From Parietaria judaica (taxonomy: Eukaryota > Streptophyta > Magnoliopsida > Rosales > Urticaceae), in assembly GCA_954871525.1 (NCBI GenBank), contig OX940865.1, positions 6,014,001 through 6,078,000 of the forward strand: a stretch of DNA of 64,000 nt, read 5' to 3'. Positions 1 to 10,452 of the stretch are shown one piece after another (position 1 is the first letter of the stretch; every line of letters starts with the position of its first letter). The notes below the pieces were generated by a model. That model was not told the origin of the DNA and did not search any database. It saw only the letters and a list, made by a program, of their open reading frames with translations. A program made the translations under genes and the position numbers.

Positions 1-2489
1 CCTCATCACGGATAACGCCGTTATTGCTTTTGAACTCCTACACTCTTTGAAGCGTAAGACGAAGCGGAAGAAAGGGCACCTTGCTCTTAAACTTGATATG
101 AGCAAGGCATATGATAGAGTCGAGTGGGGTTTTATCGGTGCTATGTTGCGGCGGATGGGTTTTGGGCCGAGAGTCGTCGAGGTTGTCCGAGATTGCATCT
201 CCACTCCGACTTACTCCGTGGTCATCAATGGGAGAACCGGGAGCACGTTTTCGCCGGCAAGGGGCCTCCGACAAGGATGTCCGCTCTCGCCGTATCTCTT
301 CCTTGCTTGTGCGGAGGGGCTCTCCGCCCTTATTCGTGGTCAAGAAAGGTTAGGTCTCCTGCGGGGTTTTGAGTGCCGTTACGGGGCTCCAAAGGTGTCA
401 CACCTTCTCTTCGCGGATGATTGTATTGTCTTTTGCGAAGCCCACGACGATTGTTGCAATGCAATTACTTCCGCTCTAGCGACCTATGAGAAAGGCTCCG
501 GCCAAGTGGTTAACTCGGATAAGTCTATGCTTTGCTGCTCGAGCAATCTTCGGGAGGAGGAGATAAGCCGTTTTGCTAGTACTTTTCATATGCCCGTTGT
601 AGAAAGCCTTGACTCGTACCTCGGGCTTCCGACACACGTTGGGAGGCAAAAAGTAGCTATGTTTCGCAACATAACAAACCGTGTTAGCAAGCTCCTACGG
701 GCGTGGAAAGCTAATCTCTTCTCGGCCGGGGGAAGGGAGGTCCTCGTGAAAGCGGTGATTCAAGCCATCCCGACTTATATGATGAGTCTCTTCCGACTCC
801 CGACAACTATCATCGATGAGCTTCATCGGCTTATTGCCCGGTTTTGGTGGGGCGGCACGGAAGACAAACGGAAGATACATTGGAAACGTTGGGAGATTCT
901 TGCAAAACCGAAGGCGGAGGGGGGTCTCGGTTTTAAGGATCTTGGCGTTTTTAACCGCGCTCTTGTGGGACGGCTTACCTGGCGTATTCTTCAATACCCG
1001 GAGTGCTTGATGGCTAGAGTCCTAAAGGCGAAGTATTTCCCGAACACCTCGATCCTTGACTTCGAAAGTAAGGCACACTCTTCGTTCCTTTGTAAGAGTC
1101 TTTGTTGGGGGCGCGATTTAGTCCGACGGGGTATTCGGTGGCAAATAGGGAATGGCAATCTTAGGGCCTTCTCGCAACCTTGGATTCCGAGAGCGGGGGC
1201 CTTCGTCGTGACTACCGAGGAACCCGATGATGGCTACCCATGGAGAGTGGCGGATTTTATCAAGGAAGGTCGGTGGGATAAGGATTTGATCCGGAGTGTG
1301 TTGAACCCGTTTGATGCCGAAGCGATTACCAAGATTCCCTTGGGTGATGTAGAACAAAAAGACCGGTTGGTTTGGCATTTCGAGGAGGCTGGAAACTACA
1401 CGGTTCGGTCGGGTTACCGCCTCGCGAGAACGGCTTCTAAGGAAGGTCCATCATGCTCGTCTTCTCAAGAGCCGAGATGGTGGAAGACATTGTGGAGTCT
1501 CCAAATTCCGCCAAAAGTCAAACACTTAGTTTGGAGAACATGGTTTGAAGCCCTCCCGACGTTTGGTGCGCTTCGAGGACGCGGTTTGGATTGCTTGCCT
1601 TTTTGTAAATTGTGCGGGGCGCTTCCGGAGGACGGCCTCCACGCGATTTGGGGTTGTGAGAGAGCACAAGCAATATGGAGAAGCTCCACGATCCAAAGAT
1701 GGGCCGAGAAGACCGGAATGATTCCGTTTAAAGATCTTTGCCTCCGCGCGATGAATAACCTTTCGGTGCCAAACTTGGAGCTTTTTTGCGGGTTAGTTTG
1801 GGCGGCATGGGCGGACCGTAACGTTAGACTCTTTGAAAATCTATCCAAACGTCCGGAGGTGTGGATCGACGAGGTCGCGGGGTGGTTCACAAGCTTTCAA
1901 AAAGCTAACCGAAGCACGGATGAGCGTCCGGTGGTCGGTTCCTCGAAGAGGCAAGCGAGATGGGCCGGGGCGGCGAATGGAGGGCTTACCCTCAACGTTG
2001 ATGCGGCTTGGAAGGGCATAGACGGAAGGGCAGCTTTGGGAGGCGTCATTAGGAACCACCGGGGCTTGGTCCTTGGCGTCATGGCGACGGGAAGGGACGA
2101 TGTGGATTCAGCACTCACGGCGGAATGCCTAGCCATCCTTTATGGGCTTCTTTTTGCCTACGAACGGGGGTGCCAAATCTCAATGGTGGAATCGGATTGT
2201 TTTCGCGCAATTCAACTCGTCAACGCACGTTCACTCAATAGCATGCAAGGGCCAATAGTAGAGCGGATTATTTCCTTGCTTGACAAGGTAGCGCCGCACG
2301 GGAATGTTAGGTGGATCCCTCGTTGTTGCAATGAGGTTGCTAACGCTTTAGCTAATTTTCGCATGAACGATGTTTCTATGGACCTACGATCTTGTATTAG
2401 CCCGGTGTGGCTTGAATTGTTGGTTCAAAGGGATTTTAACTCTTGTTAATGATATTTGGCTCTGTTTCCTTCAAAAAAAAAAAAAAAAA
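1..2489 (+). mobile_element. LINE (non-LTR retrotransposon), 3' part
   Basis: This is the 3' portion of a LINE. The open reading frame is followed 23 bp after its stop by a 17-A run (2473-2489), the usual LINE tail. The element continues upstream beyond the window, so its full length and 5' target-site duplication cannot be seen. The ORF2 is uninterrupted, which suggests a fairly recent insertion. It is GC-rich compared with the AT-rich DNA that starts right after the tail. Confidence 0.93.
2..2449 (+). CDS. LINE ORF2 polyprotein (reverse transcriptase, zinc-binding region, RNase H), 5' partial
   Basis: The frame is open from the window edge to TAA at 2447-2449, about 815 codons. It starts inside the reverse transcriptase domain, since the upstream residues LITDNAVIAFELLHS match the usual fingers region of plant LINEs. 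Visible motifs are LDMSKAYDRVEW with the first catalytic Asp (about 95-130), GLRQGCPLSPYLF (about 265-300), and the FADD active site at 410-421. A cysteine/histidine-rich reverse-transcriptase-associated zinc-binding region lies around 1480-1690 (CKLCGALPEDGLHAIWGC). The C-terminus is a plant-type RNase H (about 1990-2390) with LNVDAAW, ALTAEC and VESDC carrying three catalytic acids; the fourth position reads NEVANALA, not the usual AD. The endonuclease domain must lie upstream of the window. No stop or frameshift was seen. Identification is by motif recognition. Confidence 0.93.
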   Translation, partial: LITDNAVIAFELLHSLKRKTKRKKGHLALKLDMSKAYDRVEWGFIGAMLRRMGFGPRVVEVVRDCISTPTYSVVINGRTGSTFSPARGLRQGCPLSPYLFLACAEGLSALIRGQERLGLLRGFECRYGAPKVSHLLFADDCIVFCEAHDDCCNAITSALATYEKGSGQVVNSDKSMLCCSSNLREEEISRFASTFHMPVVESLDSYLGLPTHVGRQKVAMFRNITNRVSKLLRAWKANLFSAGGREVLVKAVIQAIPTYMMSLFRLPTTIIDELHRLIARFWWGGTEDKRKIHWKRWEILAKPKAEGGLGFKDLGVFNRALVGRLTWRILQYPECLMARVLKAKYFPNTSILDFESKAHSSFLCKSLCWGRDLVRRGIRWQIGNGNLRAFSQPWIPRAGAFVVTTEEPDDGYPWRVADFIKEGRWDKDLIRSVLNPFDAEAITKIPLGDVEQKDRLVWHFEEAGNYTVRSGYRLARTASKEGPSCSSSQEPRWWKTLWSLQIPPKVKHLVWRTWFEALPTFGALRGRGLDCLPFCKLCGALPEDGLHAIWGCERAQAIWRSSTIQRWAEKTGMIPFKDLCLRAMNNLSVPNLELFCGLVWAAWADRNVRLFENLSKRPEVWIDEVAGWFTSFQKANRSTDERPVVGSSKRQARWAGAANGGLTLNVDAAWKGIDGRAALGGVIRNHRGLVLGVMATGRDDVDSALTAECLAILYGLLFAYERGCQISMVESDCFRAIQLVNARSLNSMQGPIVERIISLLDKVAPHGNVRWIPRCCNEVANALANFRMNDVSMDLRSCISPVWLELLVQRDFNSC

Positions 2490-4292
2490 CTTGCTAAGAT
2501 AAAATATGGAGTCTTATTATTAGGACCCTAAAATAGTATATATTTGTTTAGAGAGTACGGACTATTTAAGTAATGTTATTCAAGGAATATATTCATGTGG
2601 ACTATATAGGTCTTCGTGTGATTGGATAATACTTTGAAAAATGTTGAGGTTTATCTTAATTAGACTTTTGTAAAGAGATAAAAAAAAGTACCACATAATA
2701 ACTCTATTTTTAGATTTTAATTATATAAATAATAAAAATGAAAAGAACCATCTTTCACTTTCGTCAACTGGGAAATTCAGATGGGTTCTTTATCATGAGA
2801 AAGGCACGCATATCTTCTTTAATTCTGATCATTTAGTGCTTGTCATGTGAAATATCATGGCCATGTTTCAAATCAAACCCTAGTATTCGATATTAGTGGT
2901 TAATATAATATTGTAGTTTAGCATTAGCTGATAAATTACTGTTACAGTATTTTACAAGGATTTGACAAAGTGATTTTTATATGCTAATATATATATATAT
3001 ATATTAAAGAATAATTCAAAAGAAAAATTTGAATGTCAAATCGTGATCCGCATGCAACTGGATGTAATTCTGGAAAAAAACGATAATAATCACACACTTG
3101 GCTCAACAAATATATCAATGCTTTAGAATTTGTTCATATATATATATATATATTTATATATAAATATGAACAAAAAATGACATAATTTATGTGTATATGC
3201 AAAAATACAAAATATTCACAGAAAGATCGAGGTCTGAATGAATTAATTATATCTCTAGGTTATGTCTCATTATGATCTATTTGATTTTTAATATATGGCT
3301 AGAATATCAATGAATGTATAGAACGTGCGTGTGTAACCAGGAAAAAAAAGAAAAAGAAAAAGAAAAAGAAGAGAAACATCGACTTTGAGCGCGATATTGT
3401 AGTCGCATAAAAACAAATATAATTTAAGCATGCTAATATATATATATATATATAAGTGGACTATTACTGAAGCATTAGGAAATAAAAGCAGTCCTCTCTG
3501 TAATCACATTTCTATAATAATTAATAAAGTTCATGAAATTATCACGCGTTTGAAGTTTAGGAAGATAAACATTTAGGTTAAAGGTAGACTTAAGAAGCAA
3601 GAAATATGATAATTATTTTCTTTTAATTATTCAAGTTCTAGAGAAAAAAAAAAATCGTGAATAATTATCAAACCAGACACTGCCATGAACAAACTGCATG
3701 TATCCTTACGTAGACACGTGATATATAAATTAATTTCAGAGTAATTTCGAGTTTCGACTAATTTATACAAACTATAATCAGTAACTATATCGAATCATGT
3801 CTGAAACTATATGTTTTTCAGCAATTAATTACAAGGAATTTAATTTACACATGTTTTTGAGCAATATATATAAATCCTGGCTAGTTTCATGAATAATTAT
3901 AAATTAATTAATTACACATCAATGATATAATAACATATGCTTTATTTCAGTTTTCCTACATCAAAAGCACCCCCCAAAGAAAGGTGCAAAAAAATAATAT
4001 TTATATACCTACAAGGAGATTTTCCTGAAAATATCTACATAACTCTACCTATACATATATGAATAATATATTCCACTGATATACCAAGTATATAATATAT
4101 TATTTAATTGCTATAAACCCTAAGAACAAAATCTCCATATACCCCCAATGCTATATTTTTTTTACGTAATAAATTCAGTATTATATGTAATATTTGTGTA
4201 TATAATAAGTTAATATAACCTACTATATCTATATCTGTATCACTATATCGATATTATATATGTTCATGCATGCATGCTCATGAACTAGCAGT
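2490..4292. other. AT-rich intergenic DNA between LINE tail and NAC gene 3' end
   Basis: No coding signal was found. The stretch contains (TA)n tracts near 2987-3005, 3136-3155 and 3436-3453 and an A-rich AAAAAG repeat at about 3342-3372. Its last few hundred bases probably include the 3' untranslated region of the minus-strand NAC gene that ends at 4293; no polyadenylation site could be fixed. Confidence 0.6.
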
Positions 4293-5833
4293 CTAGGAAT
4301 ACCAGTTCATTCCCGGCAGAGGAAAGTGCCGTTGGAAGAGCCCCCCGTCCCCCAGGACCCCCGATCCTGCAGGTGCAGCCGCCGAGGGAAGGACGTTGCT
4401 CAGCAGCGAGGCGAGCGACGAGCTGGCCGCCATTTGGCAGCCGTTCATGTCTACGTTACTCTCCTCCTCCTCGGTTACTTGGCGATGATCCATTTGCATC
4501 ACACGCTTGCTGCTGGGTCCGGCGTCGTCCACATCGGTGTTCCAGTACATACCCGACATAGCCGATCGCTTGGCCGTCGCGTTCGAGCTCAGCATTCCGT
4601 CAAACAGGTGGTGGTGGTGATGGTGGTCATTGATGATATCCGGGCCCGCCGATCCCATCATGCCCATCGGAGGAATCGCGTGATGATTCCCAATGTGTCC
4701 CATTCCTCCTCCTCCTCCTCCTAACACATCGTCGACGATAACGGAATCGTGATCGTGATCATGATGATGCTGATCCAACGGCCGGCTGGCGTTGGTCTTT
4801 TTGTATATCCGACATAACACCCAGTCATCAAGCTGTCAAACAGATCTACATACTATTAATCTTCCCCGAAGATAACAAGACTTAACAAGATTTATACGGT
4901 CCGGTCTCCCGGACTTCGTCAACGAGTTTTATACTCTTATAAAACGGTACACGCATTAATGTACAAAATAATAGATGATTTTATTCAGAAAATAAACAAA
5001 TAAATCGAGAGCAATTTTTCGGAACGCTCACAACTTTGAACGTTCTAAATAATATTTGGGACAAATTTCGGTAATTGTAGAGTATATATACGGTATGATC
5101 GAGTACCGTACGATCATACCGTATTTAGGGTAGAAAGATAAATATAATGTTAACTACGCAAATTTAATATAAATTTAAATGCTTTTTTTTTTTTTGCATT
5201 TCGGTCCAAAAATAATAGTCCGGCGAGAAATATTAGTTACCCGGAGCGAATTCTTGGTGTTGGTCGGGTGGTGGCAACCGGGAGGCCGGTTGATCGGCTT
5301 CGAATCGGCCAATCTGTACTCGTGCATGATCCAATTCGTCTTGATCCCCTTCGGCGGCTTCCCGCCATAGAACACCAGAGCCTTCTTCACCCCCACTTTC
5401 TGCGACGTCCCGTTACCTCCCGAGCTCAACACCGGCTTATCTGTCCCGGTCGCCTTCCAGTACCCCGACGTGGCCGCGCGGTTGGGCCGCGCCCCGTTGG
5501 GGTACTTCCGGTCCCGCGGGCTGAAGAAGTACCACTCCTGCTCCCCGAAAGTCGCCTTCGCTGCAAAATGATCATTTCAATGTTATCTTCAAACAGAGCA
5601 GCGATCGATCGCCGAGAATTCGAGAGAAACGAAGCAGTACCAGGGAGCTCCCAGGGGTCGAACTTGTAGAGGTCGACCTCGGCGATTATGGCGACTGGGA
5701 TCGGCGCGGAATTGGCCTTCTTCTTGAGGTAGTGAACGACGAGCTCTTCGTCTGTGGGGTGGAAGCGGAACCCCGGCGGGAGATTGGGCTGGTGCCGGCG
5801 CGGCGACCCCGCCGAGGAATCGGTGCTCTCCAT
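4293..5833 (-). CDS. NAC056-like: NAC domain transcription factor, NAC056/NARS/NOR clade (3 exons, 350 aa)
   Basis: This is a nuclear DNA-binding transcription factor. Exons read 5833-5641, 5560-5241 and 4832-4293; all junctions are GT-AG, with phases 1 and 0. The NAC domain covers residues 18-183. Subdomain A is [16 protein letters not shown] contains [14 protein letters not shown] contains [15 protein letters not shown] and [10 protein letters not shown] (DNA contact and nuclear import); D contains [10 protein letters not shown] and [10 protein letters not shown] is [12 protein letters not shown]. The start MESTDSS is a known N-terminus for this clade. The C-terminal half is low complexity (His-rich 193-199, six Gly at 209-214, six His at 241-246) and ends in GMNWYS, an ending I also recall for tomato NOR. 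Family members act in seed or fruit maturation and senescence; that role is inferred here. An in-frame ATG-like extension upstream spans the TATA box, so the start at 5833 is preferred. The gene looks intact. Confidence 0.95.
4833..5240 (-). other. NAC056-like intron 2
   Basis: This is a 408-bp, AT-rich intron lying between the codons for NSLR and LDDW, with donor GTAACT and acceptor GACAG on the minus strand. The position just before subdomain E is shared with the second NAC gene in the window. Intron 1 (5561-5640, 80 bp) falls after the ELP codons, also shared. Confidence 0.9.
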
Positions 5834-5945
5834 GATCGGAGACTGGCTCCGATCCGAAGCTTTTCGATGGAGAAATCTGAAGAAGTGGCAGAGAGAATGG
5901 AGCCAGAGAGAGTGACGATGAGCGGAATTGATTTGTGAGGTTTGG

Positions 5946-5953
5946 TTTATAAA
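5946..5953 (-). promoter_or_regulatory. Putative TATA box of NAC056-like gene
   Basis: The palindromic TTTATAAA lies about 115 bp upstream of the MESTDSS start codon. That spacing leaves room for a leader of roughly 80-90 nt. No other TATA-like site lies closer to the start. Confidence 0.55.
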
Positions 5954-7272
5954 TGAGTGGGACTTGCGAGGGAGGGATCCCATGCGGGTGGTTTCACTGC
6001 ATCCCCTCTGAGCGTGCCAATCGCACTACTAGCTAAACCGTAAGATTAGGCATTTCGTACAATTTCTTTAATTTTTAACTACCGCATTTTTTGGTGTATT
6101 GATAAAAAAAATTATACGGTTAAAGTTGCTATCGGTTTTTGTTAAGATAGCTTCGTTTTTTTTTTGTTGTTGAAAAATATATGGTGATAATCAATTCTAC
6201 GACATAGAATGTATGATATTTTCTAGGTTAATATACTGTTTAAATTATACTAGCATTTGTGAATCACGATCTTATTTGTACAACTAAATATATATGTGCA
6301 CTGACGGGAAGGGATGGACTGAGTGACGCATCTTTGATCGCTTAAAATACATGTATTGATTGAGATTTCGGTCTATGATATATCTTAACTTATTTTTAAT
6401 ATAAAACAATAAAAAAATTATAATTTAAATTTCAGTACTAAGCGAAATTGTATTAATCAATAGTCCGAACACAACATTCGGTACTAATAGTTAGAAAAAC
6501 CGAACCAAAAACACGATTGTTTGCGGAATAAGGGAGAAGGGTGTTATGGTAATTTAAAGGAGTATAATGACGAGATTGGCCTTGGACGAAAGAGGTAAAA
6601 GGATAGAGACCCAAGGGTGGTTATGGGGGATAGTAACCGGTGAGGGGAAGCGATGGTTACATGGGCTTGGAGGTGGGCCGTTTGATATGCGGGGCCCAGA
6701 TACACAAGAGATTGACACGTGGAGGTGTTATTGGTGGGGCCCAGAACCCATAAACAGAAAATAAAATAAAATTGAATAAATAAATAGATAGAGATGGATA
6801 AGTGTGGGGTGTGAACCAACTTGATTCTTAAGATGTCATGCTTTTGTTGTGCAAATACAACCAAATTATGCATCAAGAGGGACCCTCCACCATATTAATA
6901 AAAATATTAAATATTAGAAAGATATAAACATTTTTGGGATTTTTTTTGTTTTGTTTTATTTTAGACTTGGCTGTGTTTGGTAGGCTGATTTACACATATA
7001 TAATATATAGTTTGTCTACATGTGACATGGCTATGGTCATAAAGCAACCCTTTGATCAATGATGATATCTATATACATTGGTGATAGATGAGCATAATGT
7101 TGGGATTGGTGTTTGTTGAAACTTGAAAGAATATCTTGATTCTTTTTTTTTTCTTTTTTTTTTTTCATGTCGACCCTTATTATAATATAATCCTTGTGCT
7201 GATATTTTGTATAAAATATAAATGGCTTGTGAGCAATGCGGTCATTTCTTAATTTTCTTTTGTAAATAACTT
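5954..7272. other. Upstream region of NAC056-like gene
   Basis: No gene was found. The interval is AT-rich except for a more GC-rich island at about 6540-6750. That island contains a G-box in the context GACACGTGGA (core CACGTG 6717-6722), the core of an abscisic acid response element. A pyrimidine-rich tract sits at 7141-7165. Any promoter function of the island, about 0.9 kb from the start codon, is inference. Confidence 0.5.
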
Positions 7273-7282
7273 CATTCTTTTA
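7273..7282. repeat. 10-bp target-site duplication, left copy
   Basis: CATTCTTTTA directly precedes the left terminal inverted repeat; the identical 10-mer follows the right one at 10443-10452. A 9-11 bp duplication is the signature of Mutator-like elements. Confidence 0.85.
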
Positions 7283-7539
7283 GAGAAATTGCACCAAATA
7301 GCTACATTAAAATATAGGTTTAACAAACTAGCTAAATTTTATTTAATTTTGTAAACTAGTCAATTAACATGAGGTGACATTTTAATTACATTTTTCATCC
7401 CTGTAATACCCTTTAATTAATCATTTTGATTATAATTTTTGTAATTAATTAAAAAAAAATTAATTTTCAGCACAAATCAAGGTGTAACTAATTGTGCACA
7501 AATTTTGGAATTCAATTCCAAATTTTGAATCATTTCCAT

Positions 7540-8120
7540 CTCCCTCTCTCTCTCCTCTTTCTTTTTCCTACGACTACTTCTCTCTCCATCTCTGCTCTGG
7601 TTTCTCTCTCCTCTGAGGCCGAGAGCAATGACGTCGATGAGGGAAGATCTGATGTCTAGGGTTTACCCAGAGCCGGCCGACGCCGCCGAGGAGGTCGACC
7701 ACTTCGATCGCCTCCTGGACTCGCTGCTGCTCATCGTCTTCAACCAGATCGCCAGCGTCAAGGCCCTGGCCGGTGCTGCGTCGTCTCCTGTCGCTTCTAC
7801 GCGCTCGTCCCGTAGGTGAACATAGTCCTCGTCCGCATCGACTGCGTCATCTCCGACGAGGACTCTTCTGCCGTGACGCTAAGCCGCCATTGTTGTCAGT
7901 TTCTGAAGCTTCCAATCCAAAGGTAGGACACAACCCACCACCGTTGTGCACCCCGCCAAACTCCGGCGCCGTCGATGGGCTCGTTGCACCCCTCACCGTC
8001 GTCGCTTGAGCTTGCGAGCTCATGAGTTTCCGCTGCCCCCGTCGTGCGCGAAGGAGCTCCTCCATCGGAGCACTCGCTCGGAAACACCGAAGCCACGGCG
8101 ATCGACGGCGAAGCTTCGGC
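7540..8120 (+). pseudogene. Captured 5' end of an unidentified host gene
   Basis: A CT-rich leader typical of plant 5' untranslated regions (about 7540-7625) is followed by ATG at 7628 and an open frame of 63 codons starting MTSMREDLMSRVYPEPADAA. It is GC-rich and acidic, then hits TAG at 7817-7819 just after the local frame degenerates. The DNA stays GC-rich to about 8120 without one sustained frame. I do not recognise the parent gene. The position between MULE termini, the GC contrast and the truncation point to transduplication of a promoter-proximal gene fragment. Whether it is transcribed is unknown. Confidence 0.6.
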
Positions 8121-8127
8121 TTACAGG

Positions 8128-9958
8128 CAGGGGTGGACCCAGAAAATGTCATTGGGGGTGACGAACAACGACTAAAGACCAACATAATATACTTTAATTA
8201 ATAAAAAAGACCATTAAATTAGACGTAGCTTAATAATGTCTCAAAACACATCATTACATCAAAATAGAGAGCGTCTTGATTTCATATTACGGAAATCTTC
8301 TATAATTGAATCGATACTAAACTTCTCAGCAATTTCTCTCTCAACATTCACGACCAAATAGTCCGACAAGAAATCATCCTCCATCCTGTTCCGAAGTGCC
8401 GTCTTGACTAGCTTCATTCTTGAAAAAGAACGCTCAGTTGAAGCAGTGGAAACCGGAAGAGTAAGAATCAGAGTTATAACTTTGTACAACACCGGGTAGT
8501 AATCGGATCGTCTAGTGCTCTTCAACCATTCACTAAGACCAGAAATCGTTGTCAAAGCTACAAACTCTGGAAATTTTAGGAGTGTATCAAACTGATGAAG
8601 CTCGAGGCCCAATGCGTCAAAATCGTGTTGGGCGAAATCTTTTGGGTAAAACTTCTGAACCAATTTAATGATATCATCTTTTCTAAACGATCGTCGCAAC
8701 TCTTTAGGATCTAAAGCTGAACCAAATACAAGCATATCTACGGTGCTCTCATTGAATCGATTGTCTAGTTCTCCCATTTGAGAATCTATCACAGTGTAGA
8801 AAATATCTATTCTGTAATATTCCTCCACTGTTATATCACGATGAGCCATTCCTCTTCTAATATCATGAGGAGCACTAAAATCAGGTGCTACTATATTGAC
8901 TTTTCCACAAAAAGATATCACCTTTTCCAGTAAGTCGCTAAATCCTTCATCTCTAAGCTTCTGCAAGAGTGTCTTCGTGGATCTGACAAGAAACATTGCA
9001 TTCAAAATATCTTGAGATCGGAATTGCAAGGCATTACAAAGTGAGCTAGTAATATCCAAAACTTCTTTCATCAGATGCATAACAAAGACAAAATAGAAAC
9101 TAGTCATTGTCTTATGAACTGATTTAGCTTCACCACGTCGACTATCAGTTTGTCCCTCAGATTTGAGCTTCAATAAAACTTCACATGTTGCACTGAACAT
9201 CTTGATCAAACTGTTAACTGATTTAGAGTGTGAAGTCCAGCGAGTATCACCTGCTCTTTGCAACGAACTTGACTGATTAAGACCGCTTCCACTTTCAAGC
9301 TCCTCGATATCAAGTAAATATGTAATATTTGAAGCATGAGCATCTTTCAACTGGTCATTACGCTTACACGATCCACTGACGATATTAACAATGAGTAAAA
9401 GCTTATCAAAAAACTTTTTAACATGATAAACCTCCTTGGATGCAGCAACTAATGATAATTGCAGCCGATGAGCAAAACAATGAATATAATAAGCACTTGG
9501 ACATTCTTTTGAAACCAAAGCTTGCAAACCTTTCCATTCGCCGCGCATGTTGCTAGCTTCATTGTAACCTTGACCTCGAATAGACTGAATATCAAGAGTA
9601 AACTGAGAGAGCATCGAGAAAATACCATTTTTCAAGGTCAATGATGTAGTGTCTTTGACATGAAGCAACCCAAAAAAACGCTCTTGTATGCATCCATCCT
9701 TGTCAACGAATCTCAAAACAAGCGACATCTGCTCCCTTTTAGACTCATCACGGGCTTCATCAACTAGTATAGAGTACCTTGCTTTACCGATTTCATCCCG
9801 AATATGCTTCTTCACTTTCATTGCCAAGACATGCAATATTTGCTTTTGTATTTTTGGTGAAGTATATGACGCATTCCCCGGAGCATTGTCCAAAACATCT
9901 TCTATATCAGCATTTAAGGTGGCAGAGTATTCCAACAATTATAGGAAATTTCCCCGAT
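8128..9958 (-). mobile_element. 5'-truncated hAT element (DUF4371/ZMYM1-like family)
   Basis: The 3' terminus is a typical hAT end: CAGGGGTGGACCCAG at 8128, about 130 bp beyond the transposase stop codon. No matching opposite terminus is visible; homology stops at about 9957 inside transposase coding sequence. The segment is flanked by TTACAGG on both sides (8121-8127 and 9959-9965), resembling a target duplication even though one end is missing. It lies entirely within the Mutator-like element. Confidence 0.75.
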
Positions 9959-9959
9959 T
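8259..9959 (-). pseudogene. hAT transposase pseudogene (DUF4371 plus hAT C-terminal dimerisation domain)
   Basis: An open stretch of about 560 codons encodes the transposase core of the plant 'zinc finger MYM-type protein 1-like' hAT group. Recognisable parts are the DUF4371 region (SILVDEARDESKREQMSLVL, GQGYNEASNMRGEW, IHCFAHRLQL, GDTRWTSH) and the C-terminal hAT dimerisation domain (LPVSTASTERSFSRMKLVKT, LRNRMEDDFLSDYLVV). The N-terminal TTF-type zinc finger is missing. Coding similarity runs a few codons past the open stretch (NRGNFL), but an in-frame TAA at 9939-9941 interrupts it, and it ends at about 9959. It has lost its DNA-binding N-terminus and a clean start, so it should be inactive as a transposase. 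There is no sign of domestication. Confidence 0.85.
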
Positions 9960-10038
9960 TACAGGAGAGAGAGATTATTTTTTATTTAAAATATTTGATT
10001 ATTGTATTTAAATTTTAATATGAATAATATTTTTTTAT

Positions 10039-10143
10039 TGTTAATTTACGTTGATTCGTTGTTAACTTACGTTGATTCGTTGTTGATTTATGTTAATTCG
10101 TTGTTAATTTACGTTGATTAGTTGTTGATTTACGTTAATTCGC
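10039..10143. repeat. 21-bp tandem repeat, five copies
   Basis: Five head-to-tail copies of a 21-bp unit (consensus TGTTAATTTACGTTGATTCG plus T) with a few substitutions each. The array lies inside the Mutator-like element between the hAT fragment and the right TIR. Confidence 0.85.
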
Positions 10144-10442
10144 GTATTTAATTTGTTGATATTTTTTGACAAAAAATAAATCCGAAAAATTATATGAATG
10201 TTTTGAATTTAAAAATTTGAATTATACAAAAAAAAAAGTGGTTTGATTTTGGTTGTTATCATATTAATAGCAATATTTTCAATTAATGAAAATAAATAAT
10301 TTTTTAAATTTTATTAAAACATGAGGGCAATAATGTAATTGGAGTTTTGTTTAAGTGGTTAATTGGCTAGTTTGCAAAATTAACCAAAGTTTGGCTATTT
10401 TGCTAAACACACATTTAAATTTGGCTATTACCCTAAAGAGCC

Positions 10443-10452
10443 CATTCTTTTA
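10443..10452. repeat. 10-bp target-site duplication, right copy
   Basis: CATTCTTTTA, identical to 7273-7282, directly follows the right TIR. Confidence 0.85.

Larger units (their letters stand above)
7283..10442. mobile_element. Mutator-like element (Pack-MULE type) with long TIRs and captured sequence
   Basis: The left end (7283-about 7400) and the reverse complement of the right end (about 10325-10442) match over roughly 110 bp. Shared blocks include AATAGC, GTTTA-CAAA-TAGC and AATTTTGNAAACTAGNCAATTAAC. Both ends abut the same 10-bp sequence. Inside, in order: a CT-rich leader plus the first exon of an unidentified gene (plus strand), a truncated hAT transposase (minus strand), and a 21-bp tandem array. 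No Mutator transposase is present, so the element is non-autonomous. The TIRs have diverged noticeably, so it is not very recent. Confidence 0.8.

Noticed and set aside
695..2136. Several minus-strand ORFs of 70-140 codons across the LINE
   Set aside because: They are complementary-strand shadows of the long ORF2.
4326..4724. A 132-codon plus-strand ORF opposite the NAC056-like last exon
   Set aside because: It is the antisense shadow of the low-complexity His/Gly-coding exon and contains no domain.
5834..5983. A 50-residue N-terminal extension of the NAC056-like protein
   Set aside because: It spans the likely TATA box, lacks NAC-family similarity, and MESTDSS is a typical start for this clade.
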